Source: Umbelopsis isabellina (Eukaryota; Mucoromycota; Umbelopsidomycetes; Umbelopsidales; Umbelopsidaceae). From it: DNA of 64,000 bases. Under the pieces are notes generated by a model. The model saw only the letters and a program-made list of their open reading frames with translations, had not been told where the DNA came from and ran no database searches. Shown one piece after another: positions 56,739 to 64,000 of this stretch. How positions within the stretch are numbered: position 1 is the stretch's first letter; the number at the start of each line of letters is the position of its first letter. Where the stretch lies: the NCBI GenBank assembly GCA_016758905.1, contig JAEPQZ010000014.1, forward strand, positions 558,001 to 622,000, given 5' to 3'. Position numbers and translations under genes: made by a program.

Positions 56739-57788
56739 AGTAGTAATAAGGTCCTTGTTATAAAAACCAAGTACCTGAAAACGAGTTGGGACCTTTTTAT
56801 GTTTGAAATAATTGGCTGTTTGTCTTTGCCGAGTGCTCTTTTTTGCGATTGGCTGCAAGTAGAAATCCAAATTGCTACCCGAATTACCTTAACCCAGCCA
56901 ATGCCATATTAGCCATTGCTCATTCCATACTGCGTTCAGCTCACATGAGTCATATCATTCGCCTCTTAAGATTTTTACAGTAAGCATTGGCCGCTTTGTT
57001 TCGCGGAATCATCCTTGATTTGAGGTCATATCAATTACCTCGTTAAACCACATGTCTCAACTAGTTTCACACTCCTTTGTACAAAACCCCTACCAGCAGC
57101 ACAGCAAGAAACTTCTGTGCATTTATAACTTGCATATAGCATATATTTTTGATGGGGCCACAGTTAGTTTACTGACCTGAACAGCATGTATTCAGACAAC
57201 ACTAGATAAAATAAAGGTACAAAGGCACAAAATTCATATATAATATAGGCACTAATCTGTGGAGCCACGCCACGGGTAAGGGTCAGCTCAACCATGGTTA
57301 AGTATTGGGTACAAAATACGAGATTGCTCTGACTAAAATACTAACCAATCATAGAAAGCGATGCAAGGTATATTCTCGCTACAACAATGAAAAGTTACGA
57401 CTTTTTGATCTCTTGCCAAATGTGGGCCGAGTGGCTTTATACATTTCCGAATCCCTGGAAATATGAAACAAATTTGGTTGCAAGCAACTCAAATTCTGTT
57501 AACTATTGTTCTAACATATTTCCTAATGAGTTAAATTATAGTTACCAATATGTATCAACATTCAATTGAGTAGTGCAGACGATTTATTACAGTTCATGGT
57601 ATGTATCAACTATCAATTACGCAGTATCGACGATGTATATATTTTCAGTGATGATCAGTAAGAATGAGAGGCAATAAATGTATGAGATACCACCAATACA
57701 CTATATAATACAGTGCGCTTTATTAAAGCTTATGTAAATAAGGTTCCTTTCCACAATAGCGCGGTTATGATAACCCTATTCATCATTT
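56739..57788. other. Intergenic region between the copper transporter and LPMO-like genes
   Basis: About 1 kb of AT-rich DNA: promoter of the Ctr gene and 3' flank of the LPMO-like gene. A pair of imperfect direct repeats lies at 57550-57583 and 57601-57634. No gene is seen. Confidence 0.5.
57550..57634. repeat. Two imperfect 34-base direct repeats
   Basis: Both copies begin ATGTATCAAC and end GACGAT, with CAATT in the same place between. They are 51 bases apart start to start and about three quarters identical. It looks like a local duplication downstream of the LPMO-like gene. Confidence 0.5.
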
Positions 57789-58406
57789 TCATGAGGCATG
57801 GACTACAGTGATATCAGAGCAGGTAGCAAAAGTGACATTGAGGCTCTGGACGTGCCACCACCAACGAAGAGTAGCGTTTCCAGTGATATCAGTGGGGAAG
57901 TTAACGTTAGCGACGTAGGTACCGAGGTAGCTGGCACACTGTTCAAGAGTAGCAATCTTAGTGAAAGATCCATCGCCGGAACCGGAAGCGATATCAATGA
58001 AGCATGTGGAAGCTGAACGGAGACAAAATGGTCAGTTTTAGTTGTGGCTGTGTTGACAATTAGCTGCTGTTTAATCTTGCATGAAAACTTACTGGCGTCA
58101 TGAACTTCAGTGATAGAATAAGCAAGTTGAGTTTTGGCTCCAGCAACAAAAGTGGCAACTGAGTCTCCAGCAGCCAACTTGTTGCAGGGTAAATCGGTGA
58201 TAGGAGCATCAGTAGACCCCTCACGGCCAATTGGTATGATCTGATGAACAGAAATAGTCACAGTGAGATACATTAAACAAATAAACCCCCCAAATAAGAG
58301 TATTTTAATCCATCATACCATACGACCATGGCCATGTACTGTCCACGGAGCAAGCGCGAAGATGATACAGAAAGCGAGTAGGAAAGCGGATAAGCGAGCT
58401 GCCATT
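57789..58406 (-). CDS. Small secreted LPMO-like (His-brace) protein, 152 aa
   Basis: Three exons: 58406-58320, 58240 to about 58094 (donor GTAAGTTTTC), and about 58013-57789. A strong signal peptide (MAARLSAFLLAFCIIFALAP then WTVHG) is followed by HGRM. Cleavage before His fits the -3/-1 rule and would leave His as residue 1, which lytic polysaccharide monooxygenases need for copper. The body has the second candidate His in SITEVHDATSTCF, matching the HGG.SC position of AA11/X325 proteins, then SGDGSFTKIATLEQC and finally NATLRWWWHVQSLNVTF.TC, the counterpart of the usual W.W....NREMYMNC strand. Four Cys suggest two disulfides. The protein is shorter than enzymes of AA11. No GPI signal is visible. 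Either a small oxidase or a copper-binding protein of the Bim1/X325 kind is possible. It lies 1 kb from a Ctr copper transporter on the same strand. Confidence 0.75.
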
Positions 58407-59036
58407 GGAAAGTGCAAGGGAGAATTAAATTGTTTGATGGAGTCGACTAGAGATGTGGAAAGCACACCTGTTTATATAGCTTGTCATTTCATCCATCAGC
58501 CCAGCCGGCTCATTACAGGCTTGACACCAATTTCGATCTTGTTTACTGCCTCCCTGCTCCAAGCTAAAAATAATTTCTAAAATAGGGCATTTACTGCAGA
58601 TGGTTACGCATCCACTCGTATCTTCATGCGCCCAAATCAAGCAAAGGCTTATATAACGGGCTGTGGCTATGCTGAATTGCTTCGGTCAAGTTAGGCAGAC
58701 AAATGCCGTTATATTGGTTAATGATTCTGAGTAAGCAATCAAAGCCACCACCAATTTTTGGCGCATCAAAGGCAACGTGCCTCGACCGATTATTCGGGCA
58801 ACCGATTCATGGCTGTGTCGCCAGCATATGCGAAGCATCAGGTACCCTTCTCTAAAATAAACGTTTAATTTTGAATTTTTGGTTTTACCGCTGGTCACCC
58901 AGGACATGTTTGAATCAAGAAAAACACCCAAAATTATAATGAAGAGTACAATACTACATGAAAAATACTACAATAAGAAAAAGAAAATTGGAATCAAAAA
59001 GGTGGAGATTTGTGAAAACTTGTTTGTTTCAGCCTT
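58407..59036. other. Intergenic region upstream of the LPMO-like gene
   Basis: Promoter of the LPMO-like gene, with a TATA box on the minus strand, and the 3' flank of Blm10. A minus-strand frame (58931-58686) has no recognisable features. No gene is seen. Confidence 0.5.
58471..58478 (-). promoter_or_regulatory. TATA box of the LPMO-like gene
   Basis: On the minus strand, TATATAAA lies about 65 bases upstream of the ATG at 58406. This supports that ATG as the start and the gene as a regulated secreted-protein gene. Confidence 0.6.
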
Positions 59037-62000
59037 TTAAGCATAATATGATGGTGAAATTAGCATATCAGTCAACAGAGAAAGTTGATCTTCGTCAAAC
59101 TGTAACATGTCTTCATGCCATGTATCTGAATGCGTCCGTCTAAAATCTGAGAATGTCTTGCGTACCGTAGACTGAAAATCGAAAGAAATAACGCGTTTTA
59201 ACAAATTTTCTATTGTTTATGATAACTCGATCATGTAAAGCTGCAAACAAAAAAAACCCCTTACCTGTATAGCAGCTGGTTCGGATATGCATCCTGCTAG
59301 TTGTACAAGAATTTCTGGCATCCATTTGGGTACCTCATATGGGAAAGCGTCTATAAGTGACGAGAGACCAAGTACACCTGCATGCTTCTTGAGCAACGCT
59401 TCGTTGTACCCTTCGGGAAGCGGTGCTTTTGCTCCGTTCGATTGTCTAGTTCGTTTCGGTATGTGTGTATTGACCATGAGATTATGATATTTCTCCTTGA
59501 GCACATGGATGGCGTCTCGCTGCGAGCATCGAACCAATCCGCTAAGTGTTACTGACGCGAGCTGGCGCACTTCTATTTGTGTATCCATCAACAGGTTGGT
59601 AATGACGTCCATGATGCGTATCACTTCGGAGGATTGCAATAAAAATAGATGTTTGAAGAAGAAAACTTGCAATATTGGCAAAGCTTTCATTCTAATATGC
59701 CAACTATTTGATTCTGTAAGGATCTGAGCAAACGCATCGACCATTTGAGGCACCAACGCTGGCGGGTATGAAGTTTGTGCAATGAGATTCAAAACCCCAG
59801 ACGCCATTGTCTGTAGGTCATGATCATCGTTGATATCTTGCATATGAAACAACTCTGGCAGCAATGGCAAGATATGAGGATATGTTCCTGCAACCCTCCA
59901 GTTTGATAAAGCTTCATGTAGCCAGCACAAAACTGTCTTGCTGGCATTGCCATATTTGGTCGATCCTGCTGTGGCGGTTGGTTCGATCTCTTGTCTCCAG
60001 GTTCTGAGGCTCTTGATGATGGTATCTATTCTTTCTTGCAACTGGGAATCTTGAATTGTTATTGGCACAACAACTTGGGATTGACTGGCTTGTAATAGCT
60101 CATCTACCGACGAAACAGATGGCACCCATTGTATCTGCAATATCTCATTAAGATTGCCACCAATGACCTCGCGAACCTGTTTGTATGGGTGATGCAAGTT
60201 GCTAATATATGTGTCTAACAACTCGTTAGCCTTTGGAATAGCTCTCCAAGTCAAAGAGATCAGAACAGCGCGTACGAAAAGCAATTTACGTGCTTCCGAG
60301 AATGCTGCATATGAAGTGGGATCAAATTCCGCCGACATGATCACGTCAATCAAAGGTAATATCCGTCGAGGATCTCTCTGCGAAGAGCAGAACTTGACCA
60401 TACTTTCCCAGTAAGTCAAGGAGTCGGGGGTGATAGCAGCAAACGTCTTTTGCAACAAGGGTGATAACCATGACCATAGCCCTTGAATCTTTTCTGGGGA
60501 CCAATGTTTGCTTCCTCGAATGATACCAGCAACCAACTCGGCCGCTGCTCGTTGCTGATTTTTTTGATCCGCTTGTGAACACAAACGCTCCAGTTCTGGG
60601 CGAACAATGTCCAACGGCTTATCCAATAACATTCCAAATACACTCTTGTATAATCGAGCATTGGTGCCGCTAAAGGCATCTTCTTGACCTTTAGACGTCT
60701 CTTGCGACATGTAATTTGTAATCTTGGACCAAAATTCAGCAGAAGTATAAACTTTTCTGAACTGTTCAAACCCATCGCGACACGCCGATTCGATCTCCAG
60801 TTCATCTCCAGTGTTCAATGAATAGGCATCATATGACTTTGGCCAAACATACCAACCAGTGACCAGGTTGTCAACAAGGTGACAGTCGGAAGGATCGAAA
60901 TTTGATGTCCAGCTGCTTTCCAAAAATTGCTTTGTATAATCCGATGGCAAAGGCTTTGGTGTTACTACCTCATGCTTTCGGGGGTTGCGTGTTTCTTTGA
61001 CAAGCAGTACTTCAGGATCACCTTGAGCAAATGTGCGCTGCTTGATGTAAAGCAGGATTCTGCTAGTGGAAGAAATACCAATTTTTCTCATTGCCGGTAA
61101 CTCAGAGACGATGCATTGATTGGCAAAATTGACCAAATCGGCACTGGGAGGAGCATCAGACCGCAAAAGCAATTCCAAAAAGTTGGCAGCCATGTTTGCA
61201 AATCGCCAATGAACCTTGGTATCTCTGAGTAGTTCTAACAAAGAAGACACCAATTCCTTATACGATTTCTCCTCATTCTGATTCCTTTCAGTGACTTTGG
61301 CTTTAGCCTTTTGAATCTGTTCGTCAAAGTCAGTGATGGACTGTAAGCCCATATTGGCAACTTCGTCCATCGCTTGCTGGATTTGATCCGGAACAATCAA
61401 TCGGAAAGATGTGCTATTGAAGTTGAATACATATTCCACAAACAATTTTCGCACAAGTTCTTGAACAGAAATCTAAATTTTATGGTCAAATACTGCTTTG
61501 ACAACATGGGAAATTTCATGGCCGTGATCACTATACCTTATCTTCGTGCTGAGTTCGACAGAGAGATACCATGAACTTTGGTACAAATCTCCAATCTCGT
61601 AAGCATGATAGCATCAGAGTTCTAGAACTTAACAAATACAAAGCTCCCTTGATTCGATTTGCATATACCTCTGCTGAGACTATGAGACGGTCAATAAGTG
61701 AGTGTTTTCAACTCCAAGCTATAATATATCTTAGTACACTTACAGGCAGGGTCTGGCCGGAGAGTATCCAATAGAGTAGGTACGATGTGTGACTTTGAGC
61801 CAACAAAACATCTAGCGGAATAAGTAAGAGCGGATTGCGCCAATCTGAGAAGGGAAGACAATCAATGTTAGTTTCGCAAACATCATCTCAACACCTGCAT
61901 GAAAACTTGCCATCACTTACTTTCTGATCTCTGCATAATAGGATAATGAAAGCTCGACTAAATCGGCGAAAAGAGCGTCATGCAGCGGTGCTCTTGCACG

Positions 62001-63999
62001 GCCATGGGCGTTTTGTTTCAAACGCAACAGATGATGGTTGTATACCCGTCTCACTATAAGCAGATTAGCATGGAAGTAGGCAATTATAATTTTCAATAGA
62101 TACAAACTTACCAAGTAGATATCGAGGATATTTTTTGTTACACTCAGGAGTCTTGCTGATGTTCTTGGCAAAATTGTATCCTCTACGGCTAGCATCGAAT
62201 TTACTCTTCTCGACACCCCGATCTGTCATATAAGATTTAGCAATCTTGATGACAATCTTGATACTTTCAACATCATCTTCTCGGAATTGTTTGAAGAAAG
62301 TACACAGATCATGAAGTAGTGTACCGACACTGCGACGGAATGCCTTGGCTGTCTCTGTGCGCGGATCGCTCTTATCAATGAAGCTATATCCAGCGTACAA
62401 CGTTTTCATCTGGTGAATAGTAGAAGAGTCTTCCTCGCCTTGCAACTGATCGTCTGCATCGTCGATATCGAAACCGTCATCGTCTGTTAGTGTTGCGCTA
62501 CCCAATATACAATTTCTAACAATGCACAGCACTCTGCAAAACTCGTTGGTGGATTCTTTGCTGTTTGGTGTTTGAGCATTTATGAGCTCACGCAAGCGCT
62601 TCTCTGCTGGAGTATAAAATGTCTCGAGCAATTCCAAAGCAAAATTTTTCTCATCTTCGGAGGGAACATGCCAATGAATCTTAGGATCGGTGGGATCAGT
62701 GAATGCTCCCCAATACAGGTGTTGATTGGCAACGTATTCAGGGTCGTTCCATCTGTCCAACGGAAAACTCTTGCACTCCAATGGGTATATTTCCAAGAGA
62801 CTCATCAAAGTAAATCTCAAAAGTTTGCCCGCCCACATAAAACCGCGTCGGCTTTTGCATTGGGCTTGCATAAGTTTCAAGATATCCACAATATCTTTCT
62901 TGTACTTTAGAATCTCGCTACCTGGCATAGTAAGTACTTGGAAGAGGATACTTTGATACCAATGTAGTGTTGAGTCAGACTGTGGTTGATGTGATGAACT
63001 GGAATTGGTAGCAAGGGACGAAGCTCCGTGCTCCAACTCGGTCTGAATATTTTGGATGCAAATGGGGATGAATTTCTTTAGAGCCTTTGAAGGGTTGGCA
63101 GCCGTTATGACTGCACAAAGGTATCCCATGGGTCGCAAAGCATTGGGAAGAACTTGCTGGGAAGCGAAGTCTACCACCATTCGTAGAGCCAAGTCATACA
63201 GCTTATCCGAGATTTGATTGAAAATGACCTCACAGGTATGCTAAATTGTCGTAGGTAGTCAGCAATGATGAACTACTCAATCATCAACAATGTCCTGTTT
63301 GCCTTACCAAAAGTATTTGTGTCAAACCGGCTTCCATATTTCCACCCATCTTCTTGTTATCTTGGTGAGGTAAATTCTCAAACTGCGATGGAGGTTAGAC
63401 AGAGTATATGCAATATGCAATTAATGCTCTGATTAATCACTTACAATAGTAAAGACACGATTTAAAAACTTTGCAATCCATTCCTCAAATTCTGCAGTTG
63501 TAGCTCTACAGAGAGCATCATCTTCTTCACGATCGGCAGTCAAGCTTTGGTATCCGCCATCCATATCCATAGATTCAAAACGACGTTCCTCTGTAGCATA
63601 TGTAACACCGCCCATAGCGCTTTCAGTGAGATCAAATATAGGAACATTCATGAGCGCTGTAGTGATAAACATCAACGACGAAATAGACTTCATGGGATCG
63701 TTCATATCAATACCCGGAATTACTAGATGCAACAAAGGTAAAAGATGCTTGCCACCAGCGGGATAATGCTCGCGGGAGAGCAACGGCAAAGAAATGTGAG
63801 ACAACAAGCTTAGAGAGCTTGCAGTTCGATGCGTTTCGGTCAGGGTCTCGAGAGAAGGATAAATTCTCTCTAGCAAGCCAGGGAACACCAAATCTGGTTC
63901 TAGCCACACTAGAGATTTCAGAGCACTCTGACTAGCACTGACAGAGTATTGATCCTTTCCAAACAAACTCAAAAAAACCACAGGACGGATTGTATACAC
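59037..63999 (-). CDS. BLM10: Proteasome activator Blm10/PA200, C-terminal part (5' end outside window)
   Basis: A giant HEAT-repeat cap of the 20S proteasome, nuclear and cytosolic. Exons seen include 63999-63433 (open at the window edge), about 63380-63308, 63240-62112, 62053-61921, 61844-61746, 61679-61537, 61472-59265 and 59171-59037. That is about 1,490 residues, so roughly the N-terminal quarter to third is missing from the window. Family segments are [89 protein letters not shown], and the C-terminal DDLD-like repeats. The last exon ends SPSYYA. That is the HbYX-type tail (Tyr-Tyr-Ala) that opens the 20S gate in yeast Blm10 and human PA200, which confirms both the identity and the exon choice. 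The 67-base intron at 61473-61536 removes an in-frame stop and restores [14 protein letters not shown]. Confidence 0.94.
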
Positions 64000-64000
64000 A

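Noticed and set aside
61473-61536. In-frame stop in Blm10 suggesting a pseudogene
   Set aside because: A GTATAG..TTTAG intron of normal size removes it and restores the family sequence.

Overview
This window is nuclear DNA from a filamentous, early-diverging fungus, most likely Mucoromycota (Mucorales-like). The genes are dense and on both strands. They are split by short GT..AG introns (mostly 50-100 bases). Fungal families (Kch1, Crz1, PTR2, Rtt106, Met1) sit beside genes that the yeasts have lost, such as a WDR91-like protein and a possible augmin subunit. All gene models below were spliced by eye from frame continuity, GT/AG sites and recalled family sequence. No database was searched.

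Layout. 1-7 kb: an unassigned alpha-helical protein (-), ATP synthase subunit k (+), and an unusual Nudix + tandem CCCH + W2 protein (+). 7-13.6 kb: a degenerate Rho-type GTPase (-), a TIA-1/Pub1 RNA-binding protein (+) and a WDR91 homologue (+). 13.8-20 kb: a mitochondrial PPR protein (-), a coiled-coil protein perhaps related to HAUS8 (+), a Ser/Thr-rich single-pass membrane protein (-) and a Crz1-type zinc-finger factor (-). 22-30 kb: a complete TOR kinase in 13 exons (-). 30-36 kb: a gene-poor stretch with a possible small WWE-like ORF and a hairpin. 36-43.8 kb: Kch1 (-), an Sld7-like protein (+), an unassigned protein (+) and a POT/PTR2 peptide transporter (-). 45.8-55.2 kb: a Rex1/Rnh70 exonuclease (+), Met1 siroheme methyltransferase (-), a 69-residue protein (-), the histone chaperone Rtt106 (-) and eIF3c/Nip1 (+). 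55.4-64 kb: a Ctr-type copper transporter (-), a small secreted LPMO-like protein (-) and the 3' part of the Blm10/PA200 proteasome activator (-, running off the right edge).

Themes. Several genes belong to growth and translation control: TOR, eIF3c, Pub1 and the Nudix-CCCH-W2 protein. Crz1 and Kch1 both belong to the calcium/calcineurin response known from yeast. The most interesting items are the Nudix-CCCH-W2 fusion and the neighbouring pair of a Ctr copper transporter and a His-brace LPMO-like protein, which resembles the Bim1/Ctr1 copper uptake partnership known from Cryptococcus. I saw no transposon with recognisable coding parts, no tRNA or rRNA gene, and no CRISPR array.
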